Source of the DNA: JAVBNN01 sp031551525
Lineage (GTDB): Bacteria > Bacillota > Negativicutes > Acidaminococcales > JAISLQ01
Assembly: GCA_031551525.1 (NCBI GenBank)
Contig: JAVBNN010000023.1
Coordinates: forward strand, 1 to 64,000
Reading direction: 5' to 3'
DNA: 64,000 nucleotides
Numbering within the stretch: the first letter of the stretch is position 1; every line of letters begins with the position of its first letter. The translations under genes and the position numbers were made by a program. Positions 16,748 through 25,600 of this stretch are shown here, piece after piece. The notes beneath the pieces were generated by a model, which was given only the letters and a program-made list of their open reading frames with translations, was not told the DNA's origin and made no database searches.

Positions 16748-17153
16748 CTTTTTCTCTCCTTTCTGCGCTCCGGAAATTTGCTTTATCTTCCCGCCGCACG
16801 GCTACCACAATGAAAACCAGGCACATCACGTGTATAAGTATATATGCTATGAAAAGCGGTAATAACTTAATTCCCGCTTTCACTGCCACAAAAATAGCTA
16901 CACCGTCAAAAATCAGACGTTTGATCATACTGCTGGACATGCTGGGCGCAGCATCAGCAAAATACTTTTTTACCCCTTTTTCCACACCCATAAACATTAT
17001 ATAGTTATCGCAAATGCCTAGCGTAAAACCCGCGAAGATATCCTTGGCCAGTGAGAAACCGCCAAAAATAAGTGCAAGGAGAAACCCGGCCAAAGAAAAC
17101 AGCCCTGTTGATAAAAGGAAGTCTCTTTTGAGCCGCACTACTCTATCTATCAT
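16725..17153 (-). CDS. atpI: ATP synthase subunit I family protein
   Basis: A 142-residue protein with four hydrophobic helices (about residues 10-30, 35-55, 75-95 and 100-120), the AtpI-type layout. Family members assist c-ring assembly in F0. The ATG at 17153 has CAGGGA six bases upstream and overlaps the end of atpZ by 11 bases. The C-terminus is very charged (KANFRSAERREKDAREQNN). The assignment rests on topology and position rather than on strong motifs. Confidence 0.75.
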   Translation of the reverse strand: MIDRVVRLKRDFLLSTGLFSLAGFLLALIFGGFSLAKDIFAGFTLGICDNYIMFMGVEKGVKKYFADAAPSMSSSMIKRLIFDGVAIFVAVKAGIKLLPLFIAYILIHVMCLVFIVVAVRREDKANFRSAERREKDAREQNN

Positions 17154-17385
17154 GTTTTTCCCTGTCAGTATCAATAAAATTAAATTTCAGATGTTTATAT
17201 ATGCTAACGGCGGCGATCACCATCCCGGCCACCAATCCGCCGATCCGCCCCTTTGGGTAACTTGAGAAAAGATCATCACAATAGCTGCCGGCATAATACC
17301 CTAAAATCAGGCAGCCGATAAAAGTTGATGTGACAAAGGTAATAAAGGAAAGCGCCACCACCACTTTTTGGAATTCATCCTTCAT
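17143..17385 (-). CDS. atpZ: AtpZ/AtpI-family small membrane protein
   Basis: 80 residues with two membrane helices (about 9-32 and 45-65), the second starting with GRIGGLVAGMVIAAVSIYKH, typical of AtpZ. These proteins sit at the head of Firmicutes atp operons and have been linked to Mg2+/Ca2+ movement and ATP synthase assembly. It lies 42 bases after wecB with an AAAGAGG site and no terminator between, so the atp genes appear to continue the wecA-wecB transcript. Confidence 0.8.
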   Translation of the reverse strand: MKDEFQKVVVALSFITFVTSTFIGCLILGYYAGSYCDDLFSSYPKGRIGGLVAGMVIAAVSIYKHLKFNFIDTDREKHDR

Positions 17386-17427
17386 GACAGGCCTCTTTGA
17401 AAAGAGTTGCGTAACCGCATTTTACCG

Positions 17428-18579
17428 CTACTTAAAATATTGCGGAAAACTGACCGGAAAACCTTTTTGCGAAAGGATAGTTCTGATTATTCGCCCGGCA
17501 GCCAGACCATCGCCATAGGGGTTTGAAGCCTCCGACATTTGCGCGTACGCATCTTCGTCGTCCAAAAGCTCCAGCGTATTGGCGAGAACATTTTGATAGT
17601 CCGTGCCGACCAGCCGCACCGTTCCGGCTGCTATGGCCTCGGGGCGCTCAGTAGTATTGCGCAGTACCAGGACGGGTTTTCCTAAAGACGGCGCCTCTTC
17701 CTGCACTCCGCCCGAGTCGCTGAGTACAAGGTATGACCTGTCCATAAGATTGGCAAAGGGCTCGTAATCCAATGGATCAATAAGATTTATTCTCTCCCGT
17801 CCGGCCAATTCTTCTTCCACGATATCGCGTACCGCCGGATTTTTATGTACGGGGAAAACCGCTTCTACGTCAGGCCGCTGCGCCAGAACTTCCCGCAGGG
17901 CACGGTAAATATCTCGTAAAGGCTCGCCGAGGTTTTCCCTCCGGTGGGTGGTAACAAGAACCAGGCGATTCTTTCTTTTCAGGCAGTCCACCAGCACGGG
18001 ATCGGTAAATTTATAGTCGGTCCGCACGGTCTTTTGCAGAGCGTCTATGACCGTGTTGCCGGTCACGTAAATGTTTTCGGGAGCGATGTTTTCCCGCAAA
18101 AGGTTCTCCTTAGAGCTTTCCGTCGGAGCAAAATGAAAATCCGTCAATACTCCGGTCAGATGCCTGTTGGCTTCTTCCGGGAATGGCGAATATTTATTGC
18201 CGGTTCTAAGGCCCGCTTCCACGTGCCCCACCGCGATTTGTTGATAGTAGGCGGCCAAAGCGCCGACAAAAGTAGTGGTAGTATCTCCGTGCACCAATAC
18301 CATGTCCGGTTTTATTTCCGCAAATACCCCACCTAGTCCGGTAAGGGCGCGGCAGCTTACATCATATAAAGTTTGCCTGGCACTCATTATATTAAGGTCA
18401 TAGTCGGGTTTGATCGCAAAAAGATCCAGCACCTGATCGAGCATTTCCCTGTGCTGGGCGGTAACTACGACTACCGATTGGATAAAGTCAGGATATTTTT
18501 TCATTTCCAAAACTACCGGCGCCATTTTTATCGCTTCCGGTCTGGTCCCAAAAACTGTTACTAGTTTGATTTTTTCCAT
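17428..18579 (-). CDS. wecB: UDP-N-acetylglucosamine 2-epimerase (non-hydrolysing)
   Basis: 383 residues. The opening FGTRPEAIKMAPVV, VVTAQHREMLDQVL, VHGDTTTTFVGALAAYY, GHVEAGLRT and SDSGGVQEEAPSLGKPVL are the family landmarks. It interconverts UDP-GlcNAc and UDP-ManNAc for teichoic-acid-like or capsule polymers. It lies 95 bases after wecA, which makes the lipid-linked GlcNAc acceptor, so both serve envelope glycan synthesis. Confidence 0.95.
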   Translation of the reverse strand: MEKIKLVTVFGTRPEAIKMAPVVLEMKKYPDFIQSVVVVTAQHREMLDQVLDLFAIKPDYDLNIMSARQTLYDVSCRALTGLGGVFAEIKPDMVLVHGDTTTTFVGALAAYYQQIAVGHVEAGLRTGNKYSPFPEEANRHLTGVLTDFHFAPTESSKENLLRENIAPENIYVTGNTVIDALQKTVRTDYKFTDPVLVDCLKRKNRLVLVTTHRRENLGEPLRDIYRALREVLAQRPDVEAVFPVHKNPAVRDIVEEELAGRERINLIDPLDYEPFANLMDRSYLVLSDSGGVQEEAPSLGKPVLVLRNTTERPEAIAAGTVRLVGTDYQNVLANTLELLDDEDAYAQMSEASNPYGDGLAAGRIIRTILSQKGFPVSFPQYFK

Positions 18580-18674
18580 TCAAGCCATCCTTCGGACATT
18601 TCTCCCTCAAAGCAAAAAAGAGCGAGGAGACATTCTCTTCACTCGTCAGTTACCGTGGTAGGCTGGTCGCAGGT

Positions 18675-19688
18675 TCAGATATCGTTTAAAATGCCAATTT
18701 TTTTAGCACCGACGAATACCGCTGCAACTATGACACTGATAACGACTATTCCTGTTATCAAGCTGTTGCCAGTGAATAAAAGCGCACTGGCACTCAAGGC
18801 CATACTTATGAAATACATCAGCAGCACCGCCTGGCGCTGACTGAGGCCCGCCTCCAACAATCTATGATGCAAATGCCCTTTATCGGGCTTGAAAATCGGC
18901 TTGCCGTTTGAGTAGCGGCGTACTATGGCAAAACCCGTATCCATGATCGGCAACCCGAGGGCTACTGTCGGCACCAAAAGTGCGATGGTTGCCGCGCTTT
19001 TGACCACACCTAGAACAGAGATCGCGGCCAGCATATACCCCAAAAACATGCTCCCGGTATCTCCCATGAAAATCGAGGCCGGATTGAAGTTGTATTTGAT
19101 GAAAGCCAGCGTTGATCCGGCCAGAGCCGCGGTCAGAATGGCTATCGGATAAAAACCGTTCTGTATGGCCACTATGATGACCGTGACCGACGCGATGAGC
19201 GATACCCCCGCAGCGAGGCCGTCGAGGCCGTCAATGAGGTTTAAGGCGTTAGTCATACCGACCACCCACAGTATGGTCACCGGGATGGACAGCTGATCCA
19301 TATACATATAACCACCGCTGACCGGATTGGTGAGCCATTCGATGCGTATACCGAGATAAACCGGTATAGTCGCGGCTATTATCTGCCCCAACAGTTTTAC
19401 GCGGGCCGGCAGTTGGTATATATCATCAAGGATGCCGAGGGCCACGATAAAAGAAGCGCCCAAAAGCAATCCCCTGATTTCTCTTGTAACATGCATACTG
19501 CATAAAACTGCGATGACAAATCCCGCATATATGGCAAGACCACCCATACGCGGTGTTGGTGATGTATGTATTTTACGGTTATCCGGTGCGTCGATAGCGC
19601 CCATTTTAACAGACAGTTTTTTTACATAGGGCGTCAGCAACCAGCATGCCATCAGGCCAATAACAAACGCCACGGCATAAGTTTGCAT
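18675..19688 (-). CDS. wecA: undecaprenyl-phosphate GlcNAc-1-phosphate transferase (WecA/TagO)
   Basis: 337 residues with about ten membrane helices. It has the MraY/WecA family motifs: DDIYQLPARVKLLGQ, NALNLIDGLDGLAAG, FMGDTGSMFLGY and the cytoplasmic HLHHRLLEAGLS loop typical of GlcNAc-1-P transferases. It starts lipid-linked glycan synthesis on the inner face of the cytoplasmic membrane. It is the first gene after a strong promoter, with an AGAGGTG ribosome site. Confidence 0.93.
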   Translation of the reverse strand: MQTYAVAFVIGLMACWLLTPYVKKLSVKMGAIDAPDNRKIHTSPTPRMGGLAIYAGFVIAVLCSMHVTREIRGLLLGASFIVALGILDDIYQLPARVKLLGQIIAATIPVYLGIRIEWLTNPVSGGYMYMDQLSIPVTILWVVGMTNALNLIDGLDGLAAGVSLIASVTVIIVAIQNGFYPIAILTAALAGSTLAFIKYNFNPASIFMGDTGSMFLGYMLAAISVLGVVKSAATIALLVPTVALGLPIMDTGFAIVRRYSNGKPIFKPDKGHLHHRLLEAGLSQRQAVLLMYFISMALSASALLFTGNSLITGIVVISVIVAAVFVGAKKIGILNDI

Positions 19689-19737
19689 AAAAGTACACCT
19701 CTTTGTAATAATAGAAAAAACTTTCTATATCATAGTA

Positions 19738-19766
19738 AGTTTACATGAATGGCGCATTGTTGTCAA
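19738..19766 (-). promoter_or_regulatory. sigma70-type promoter of wecA-wecB-atp
   Basis: Minus strand TTGACA, 17-bp spacer, TAAACT, about 50 bp upstream of wecA and just downstream of the terminator that closes the previous unit. It is the only clear promoter seen before the atp genes. Confidence 0.75.
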
Positions 19767-19780
19767 TTGTTTAACAATAA

Positions 19781-19818
19781 AAGGGTGTTGCGCCACAACA
19801 GACTTTCTGGCGCAACAC
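19781..19818 (-). terminator. terminator after the dCMP deaminase gene
   Basis: An 11-bp stem (gtgttgcgcca / tggcgcaacac) followed on the minus strand by cccttttattg. It closes the rpmE-to-dCMP deaminase unit. Confidence 0.8.
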
Positions 19819-19867
19819 TCGAACTATCTTCCTGCTATAAACCTATATACTGCCAAATAGTGGCGTA

Positions 19868-20329
19868 TCACTTCTTCTCAAGCCAAACATCCACCTCAAT
19901 ACCCGATTCTTTGAGCATGCTCTCGGCCAGTTCATCCGGATAAGGATTTGCGTACACAATCCTCGTAACACCGGCATTTATCAGCATCTTAGTGCAGACC
20001 ACACAAGGCTGGTGCGTACAGTAAAGCGTGGCTCCTTCGATGGACACACCATGCACCGCCGCCTGGATGATGGCATTTTGTTCGGCATGCAGCCCGCGAC
20101 ACAGCTCGTGCATCTTGCCGGAAGGCACGTTCATTTGCTCTCTGAGGCAGCCTGTTTCGCTACAGTGCCGCATCTTTCTAGGCACACCGTTATAGCCGCT
20201 GGCCAAAATATGCTTGTTTTTAACCAACAGGGCGCCAACGCTACGGCGCAAACAGGTCGAGCGTTTCAACGCCGTTTGGGCAAACTCCATAAAATAATCA
20301 TCCCACTCAGGGCGCTCCAGTTTTTGCAT
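19868..20329 (-). CDS. deoxycytidylate (dCMP) deaminase, ComEB-like
   Basis: 153 residues. Zinc-site motifs are LHAEQNAI (His and catalytic Glu) and PCVVCTK (two Cys). The insert GYNGVPRKMRHCSETGC is typical of dCMP deaminases. The enzyme makes dUMP for thymidylate synthesis. It lies 11 bases after glyA, which supplies methylene-THF for the same pathway. Confidence 0.93.
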   Translation of the reverse strand: MQKLERPEWDDYFMEFAQTALKRSTCLRRSVGALLVKNKHILASGYNGVPRKMRHCSETGCLREQMNVPSGKMHELCRGLHAEQNAIIQAAVHGVSIEGATLYCTHQPCVVCTKMLINAGVTRIVYANPYPDELAESMLKESGIEVDVWLEKK

Positions 20330-20340
20330 AATCTACCTTC

Positions 20341-21609
20341 CTAGCAGCATCCGCCTGCCGGGTCGCTAAGTTCCCGGTATAAGGGATGTTTTGCACAAAG
20401 CGCTTTTACTTTTTGTTCGGCGGCTCCAGCTGCCGTTGCGTCATCGGGGTGTTTTAAAACCAGCGCGATGATCGAGGCGACCTCTGCCATGTCGTCGGCT
20501 GTAAAACCTCTTGTGGTCACAGCGGCGCTGCCCAGCCTGATGCCGCTAGTAACAAACGGGCTGGTTGTATCAAATGGTATGGCGTTCTTGTTCACCGTCA
20601 CACCGATCTGGTCAAGCATGTTCTCCGCCTGTTTGCCGGTCAGGTTTTGCGGCCGGACATCCACCAGCATCATGTGGTTATCGGTACCACCCGATACTAT
20701 GCGAAACCCCTGTGCCGTCAGACTGTCTGCCAATGTTTTCGCATTGGTGACAATGTTGTTCTGGTAAGCGGCAAAATCCGGTTGCATGGCTTCTTTGAGA
20801 GCCACCGCCTTGGCGGCTATGGCGTGCATCAACGGCCCACCCTGTATACCGGGGAATATCGCCTTGTCGATGGCCTTGGCATATTCTTCTTTACACAGTA
20901 TCAGGCCGCCGCGCGGTCCACGCAGCGTCTTGTGTGTGGTAGTAGTCACGATATCGGCATAAGGCACCGGGCTCGGATGTACACCCGCCGCCACCAAACC
21001 TGCCACGTGCGCCATATCGACCATAAAGAGGCAGCCGGCTTCTTTTGCTACCGCCGCCATTTTTTCGTAGTCGATAACACGTGAATATGCACTGGCTCCC
21101 GCCACCAATATTTTGGGCCGGCACGCGAGCGCCAGTTTTTTCAATTCTTCATAGTCGATGGTCTCTGTTTGCTCCGTAACGCCATAGGGCACTATTTTAT
21201 AATAAGTACCAGAGATGTTCACCGGGCTGCCGTGCGTCAGGTGACCGCCGTGGGCGAGGTTCATGCCGAGTATGGTATCGCCGGGCTTTAGAAAAGCAAA
21301 ATATACCGCCGTATTGGCCTGCGCACCGGAATGTGGCTGAACGTTGGCGTGCTCGGCGCCAAAGAGTTCTTTCGCCCGCTCGATGGCCAGGTTTTCCACT
21401 ACGTCGACATATTCACACCCGCCATAATATCTTTTGCCGGGATAGCCCTCGGCGTATTTATTAGTCAAAACGCTGCCCAAAGCTTCCAGCACCGGCAGGC
21501 TGACAAAGTTTTCCGAGGCGATGAGTTCTATTTTATTGCGCTGGCGCCCTAATTCCTTATAAATAGCTGCAAATATTTCCGGATCTGCTTCCTGTAAAGA
21601 TTTCACCAT
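20341..21609 (-). CDS. glyA: serine hydroxymethyltransferase
   Basis: 422 residues. Landmarks are IELIASENFVS, the NKYAEGYPGKRYYGG segment and the PLP-lysine motif TTTTHKTLRGPRGG. It converts serine and THF to glycine and 5,10-methylene-THF. I chose the ATG at 21609 because AGGGGA lies eight bases upstream; an earlier in-frame ATG at 21630 has no ribosome site. It shares one-carbon chemistry with fhs at 36 kb. Confidence 0.96.
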   Translation of the reverse strand: MVKSLQEADPEIFAAIYKELGRQRNKIELIASENFVSLPVLEALGSVLTNKYAEGYPGKRYYGGCEYVDVVENLAIERAKELFGAEHANVQPHSGAQANTAVYFAFLKPGDTILGMNLAHGGHLTHGSPVNISGTYYKIVPYGVTEQTETIDYEELKKLALACRPKILVAGASAYSRVIDYEKMAAVAKEAGCLFMVDMAHVAGLVAAGVHPSPVPYADIVTTTTHKTLRGPRGGLILCKEEYAKAIDKAIFPGIQGGPLMHAIAAKAVALKEAMQPDFAAYQNNIVTNAKTLADSLTAQGFRIVSGGTDNHMMLVDVRPQNLTGKQAENMLDQIGVTVNKNAIPFDTTSPFVTSGIRLGSAAVTTRGFTADDMAEVASIIALVLKHPDDATAAGAAEQKVKALCAKHPLYRELSDPAGGCC

Positions 21610-21636
21610 TTTATCATCCCCTGCTTTCATTTCTAT

Positions 21637-22071
21637 CTATTCTAAGCTATCAATGAGGCCAATCCGCCGGGCGTGACGCCCACCGGCAAACTTCGTCTCC
21701 AGCCATGTTGTCACTATCATATCCGCCAGCCCGCAACCTATCACACGCCCGCCCAGGCAAAGAATGTTGGCGTCATTATGTTCGCGGCTCATCGCAGCGG
21801 AAAACACATCCCCGCACAAAGCCGCGCGAACGCCGTGCACGCGGTTGGCCACTATGGAAACGCCAATGCCGGTACCGCAAACAAGTATGCCGCGCTCAAA
21901 CTGCCCGGCAGCCACAGCTTCCCCCACTTGTCGCGCTATGATCGGGTAGTCCTCCGGCCGGGCGTCCTGTGTTCCCCAGTCTTCAAAATCTATGGTCAAC
22001 TCTTTTAGCAATTTTTTTATTTCTTCTTTAAGCTGATAGCCGCCATGGTCACTACCGATAACCAGTTTCAT
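21637..22071 (-). CDS. rpiB: ribose-5-phosphate isomerase B
   Basis: 144 residues of the RpiB/LacAB fold: IGSDHGGYQLKEEI at the N-terminus, catalytic Cys in VCGTGIGVSIVANR, and EHNDANILCLGGR. It interconverts ribose-5-P and ribulose-5-P, feeding PRPP synthesis. It starts two bases after the ywlE stop. Confidence 0.95.
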   Translation of the reverse strand: MKLVIGSDHGGYQLKEEIKKLLKELTIDFEDWGTQDARPEDYPIIARQVGEAVAAGQFERGILVCGTGIGVSIVANRVHGVRAALCGDVFSAAMSREHNDANILCLGGRVIGCGLADMIVTTWLETKFAGGRHARRIGLIDSLE

Positions 22072-22073
22072 CC

Positions 22074-22544
22074 TTATGCCCCTTTCGCCAGTGCGTTAAA
22101 TTTCTCCCTGCCCGCCTCCAGCATATCTTCGATTTCACGGGCACACTCTTCATATTCATCGAGGCTCCCGCCGTATGGGTCGTAAATATCACCGTCTTTG
22201 CCGCAAAACTCGGCTAATGTATGAAGTTTTTCCTTGGCAGACGGATACAGCCCGCCTAGCGTTAGAAAGTGGCTCCTACTCATGGCAATAATCACATCAG
22301 CTGACTCCACCAAGTTCTGGTCTATAGCGCTAGCCTGATGTCCGCCCGCCGAAATACCCCGTTCAGCCAACACCGCTTGGGCGCCGACAGAAATACTTTC
22401 GCCCGGCAAAGCTGCCAAACCGGCCGATAATATGGTCATTTTTTTCGCCAATCCGGCGGCGGCCAGTTTATTTTGCAAAATAAACTGTGCAATCGGGCTG
22501 CGGCAAGTATTGCCGGTACAAACGAACAACACCGTCGCTGACAT
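22074..22544 (-). CDS. ywlE: low-molecular-weight protein phosphatase, arginine-phosphatase type (YwlE)
   Basis: 156 residues. The P-loop is CTGNTCRSP, with Thr after the Cys pair spacing as in YwlE arginine phosphatases rather than the aliphatic residue of tyrosine phosphatases. The general-acid Asp is in DPYGG near the C-terminus. In Bacillus YwlE reverses McsB arginine phosphorylation in protein quality control; no mcsB is in this window, so the substrate class is inferred from the Thr alone. Confidence 0.88.
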   Translation of the reverse strand: MSATVLFVCTGNTCRSPIAQFILQNKLAAAGLAKKMTILSAGLAALPGESISVGAQAVLAERGISAGGHQASAIDQNLVESADVIIAMSRSHFLTLGGLYPSAKEKLHTLAEFCGKDGDIYDPYGGSLDEYEECAREIEDMLEAGREKFNALAKGA

Positions 22545-22615
22545 AAAACCAACCCCTTTTCCCGGATATTCGCCAATACTGATGATAATTTTATCACATT
22601 TAGCAGAAAACTGCT

Positions 22616-23656
22616 TTATTTTAAAAATGCCGCCGAAGCTGCCGCGGCAGATAATTCTTTGCCGCCGGACGCTTTGTGGAGCCTGTTCATCAGAGCCTGG
22701 CCCAAACCCTTTGCAACGGTTTTTTGCACTAAAATAATCTCTGCTCCCCGCTTATCCAACTCGCGCAGCCATTTATAAAGGCCGGCCGCCAGCTCTTCTT
22801 CCCTCTCCCAGCCGTAAAAAAGTACATTGTCCGGCAGATTTTTAGATAAATTTTGCCGGGCGACCATACCTATCTTTGTACCCTTGGCCAGCCCGACGGA
22901 TAAAGCTTCCGTTAGCTCACAGGCAGACAGGCTGTCCGACAACAAATATAGCGGAGCCTTCGGAGCATAGTGTCTGTATTTCATGCCCGGCGCCTTGGGA
23001 AGCGCGCTCTCTGCTTCGCCAGACCAAGCAACCTCTCCTATCACTAAAGACAGTTGCTCCAGCGTTATCCGGCCCGGGCGCAAAACAACCGGTACTGGCA
23101 GGGTACAGTCTACCACCGTGGACTCGAGGCCAACCCTGGCGGCACCTCCATCGATAACGCCCTGTATCCGCCCCTCAAGGTCTTCCAATACATCTTCCGC
23201 GACAGTCGGACTTGGCCGTCCCGAAATATTGGCCGACGGAGCCGCCAGCGGCCGCCCGGATAATGTAATGAGCATCTGTGCCACCGGGTGCTGCGGCATC
23301 CGTACAGCTACAGTGGAAAGCCCGGCCGTCACCTCGTCAGGTACGGCGGGAGTTTTTTCCAAGACCAGCGTCAGTGGCCCCGGCCAAAAAGCATCCATCA
23401 ACAGGCGTGCTTTGACCGGCACATTTGTCGTTATCTCGCCCAGCATAGCGGTATCTGCTATATGTAATATCAAAGGGTTGTCCGGCGGACGTCCTTTGGC
23501 CGTGAAAATGCCACGCACAGCCTGGCCGGACAACCCGTCCGCCCCCAGGCCGTATACCGTTTCCGTAGGAAACGCCACGAGGCCGCCCTGCTTTATTACG
23601 TCAGCAGCCTCTGCGAGAGCGATTTCATCTGCCCGCGGCCAAAACTTAGTCTGCAC
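22616..23656 (-). CDS. threonylcarbamoyl-AMP synthase (Sua5 type)
   Basis: 346 residues: a YrdC-like catalytic domain (GGLVAFPTETVYGLGADG, KGRPPDNPLILHI, SANISGRPSPT) and a C-terminal Sua5 domain (PGMKYRHYAPKAPLYLL). It makes threonylcarbamoyl-AMP for the t6A base at position 37 of ANN-decoding tRNAs. The GTG start lies within the end of prmC (11-bp overlap). Confidence 0.94.
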   Translation of the reverse strand: MQTKFWPRADEIALAEAADVIKQGGLVAFPTETVYGLGADGLSGQAVRGIFTAKGRPPDNPLILHIADTAMLGEITTNVPVKARLLMDAFWPGPLTLVLEKTPAVPDEVTAGLSTVAVRMPQHPVAQMLITLSGRPLAAPSANISGRPSPTVAEDVLEDLEGRIQGVIDGGAARVGLESTVVDCTLPVPVVLRPGRITLEQLSLVIGEVAWSGEAESALPKAPGMKYRHYAPKAPLYLLSDSLSACELTEALSVGLAKGTKIGMVARQNLSKNLPDNVLFYGWEREEELAAGLYKWLRELDKRGAEIILVQKTVAKGLGQALMNRLHKASGGKELSAAAASAAFLK

Positions 23657-24518
23657 CGAAAATCCCTTCCTCCGTCATCAGCACTATCCGTTCTATGCCA
23701 GCATAATCTTTGAGTATCTTTATTTCACAAAACCCGTTTTCTTTTGCCAGTCCGACAACAGCTGGCGCCTGCCCCGCGCCCACCTCCACCGCCACACAAC
23801 CGTCCGGCAAAAGATGCTCTCCGGCTCCGCCTATTATACGCCGGTAATAATCCAACCCGTCTCTTCCGCCATCAAGAGCCAGCACCGGCTCATGTCGCAC
23901 TTCCCGGGATAGTCCGGCCAGCTCGCCGGTAGGTATATAAGGCGGATTTGACACTATAATATGGAACTTCTCCCCGGAGAGGCCGTTATAAATATCCGAA
24001 GAAATAAAAGTCACCCGTTCAGCGAGGTGGTTTTTCTCTGCATTAAGCTTTGCCACAGCCAGCGCTGTTTCAGAAATATCTACCGCCACAGCATTTGCCG
24101 ACAGCACGCCGGATAAAATGCCCAACGCCAAAGCGCCGCTGCCTGTCCCGATATCCAATATGCGTGATTCGGAAAATCTCCGGCACAGCTTTACTGTAGC
24201 CTCGGCCAAGAGCTCGGTTTCCGGGCGTGGCACCAATACGTTTTCGTTGACCACCAGTTCCATCCGCAAAAAAGCGCGTCGACCGACAATATGCGCCACC
24301 GGCTCACCCTTTCCCCGGCGCACTATGAAATCCCGGTAGGCGTCTAATTCGGCTTTTTGTAAAGGCTGGTCAAACTGCACGTAGAGCTGTATACGTTCTT
24401 TCCCCAGGATATGGCAAAGCAGTATCTCTGCGTCCAAGCGGGGAGATTCCACCCCGTTCTTTGCCAAATACTGCCTGGAGCGGTCTATTATTCCGCCAAT
24501 AGTCCATATTTGTTCCAT
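23646..24518 (-). CDS. prmC: release factor glutamine methyltransferase
   Basis: 290 residues. An N-terminal helical domain is followed by a SAM-binding domain with ILDIGTGSGALAL and the catalytic NPPYIP motif. It methylates the Gln of the GGQ loop in release factors. The ATG shares a base with the prfA stop codon, so it is coupled to its substrate's gene. Confidence 0.95.
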   Translation of the reverse strand: MEQIWTIGGIIDRSRQYLAKNGVESPRLDAEILLCHILGKERIQLYVQFDQPLQKAELDAYRDFIVRRGKGEPVAHIVGRRAFLRMELVVNENVLVPRPETELLAEATVKLCRRFSESRILDIGTGSGALALGILSGVLSANAVAVDISETALAVAKLNAEKNHLAERVTFISSDIYNGLSGEKFHIIVSNPPYIPTGELAGLSREVRHEPVLALDGGRDGLDYYRRIIGGAGEHLLPDGCVAVEVGAGQAPAVVGLAKENGFCEIKILKDYAGIERIVLMTEEGIFGAD

Positions 24519-25585
24519 TATTCCACCTGTTTCAAGCGCTCGCTTTGGTCAACCGCCACCAGTGCGTCGGTCAATTCCGCCAGGTCGCCGTTCAATACTG
24601 TATCGAGTTTATGCAGGGTCAGCCCTATCCGGTGATCAGTCACCCGGCCTTGCGGGAAATTGTACGTTCTGATCCGTTCACTGCGATCGCCGGTGCCAAC
24701 CTGACTTTTTCTGTCCTGGGCCGCAGCGGTGGCTTGCTCGGCCTGAGCCCTCTCGAGTAGCTTGGCCCGCAATATCCGCATTGTTTTTTCCCTGTTTTGC
24801 AACTGGGATTTCTCGTCCTGGCACTGCGCCACTATGCCGCTCGGCAAATGAGTGATGCGCACGGCAGACTCCGTCTTATTGACGTGCTGGCCACCGGCGC
24901 CGCTGGCGCAAAAAGTATCCACCCGTAAATCATTAGGGTTTATCTCCACGTCCACTTCTTCAGCTTCCGGCAGCACAGCCACCGTAACAGTCGAGGTATG
25001 TATGCGTCCGCTCGATTCAGTTTCCGGCACGCGTTGCACGCGGTGTACGCCGCTTTCATATTTCAGTTTACTGTATACCCCGTTGCCGGAGATCATGACG
25101 ATGACCTCTTTAAAGCCACCCAAGCCAGTCGGGTTGGCATCCAGCATCTCCACCCGCCAGCCCTGTCCTTCGGCATAGCGGGTATACATGCGGATAAGAT
25201 CGCCCGCAAACAAGGCCGCTTCGTCCCCACCAGCTCCACCGCGTATTTCCAGCATGACGTTTTTGTCGTCATTCTCATCGCGCGGCAAGAGCAATACCCT
25301 CAGCTTCCGCTCTAATTCCGCCACTTGCTTTTTCAGGCTGTTCAGCTCATCTTGCGCCATATCGAGCAGTTCTTCATCTGTTTCCTCCGCCAGCATGATC
25401 TCCGCGTCTTTAAGCTCCGTTAAAGCGCGCTTATACTGACGAAACTGCTCCACTATATCAGATAATCGGGCATGTGCCCGGGTATATTTTTGCCACTCGT
25501 CCTGCCGCGCTATTACAGCGGGATCGCTTATTTTATTTTCCAGATCCAGGTAGCGGTCTTCGACCGCCTGTAGTTTATCCAGCAT
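24518..25585 (-). CDS. prfA: peptide chain release factor 1
   Basis: 355 residues. The catalytic GGQ is in ASGAGGQHVNKTESAVR. Domain 2 has the codon-recognition PET-like segment (RVPETESSGRIHTST). It terminates translation at UAA and UAG. GAGGAAAG precedes the ATG. Confidence 0.96.
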   Translation of the reverse strand: MLDKLQAVEDRYLDLENKISDPAVIARQDEWQKYTRAHARLSDIVEQFRQYKRALTELKDAEIMLAEETDEELLDMAQDELNSLKKQVAELERKLRVLLLPRDENDDKNVMLEIRGGAGGDEAALFAGDLIRMYTRYAEGQGWRVEMLDANPTGLGGFKEVIVMISGNGVYSKLKYESGVHRVQRVPETESSGRIHTSTVTVAVLPEAEEVDVEINPNDLRVDTFCASGAGGQHVNKTESAVRITHLPSGIVAQCQDEKSQLQNREKTMRILRAKLLERAQAEQATAAAQDRKSQVGTGDRSERIRTYNFPQGRVTDHRIGLTLHKLDTVLNGDLAELTDALVAVDQSERLKQVE

Positions 25586-25600
25586 AATCTTTCCTCGTCT

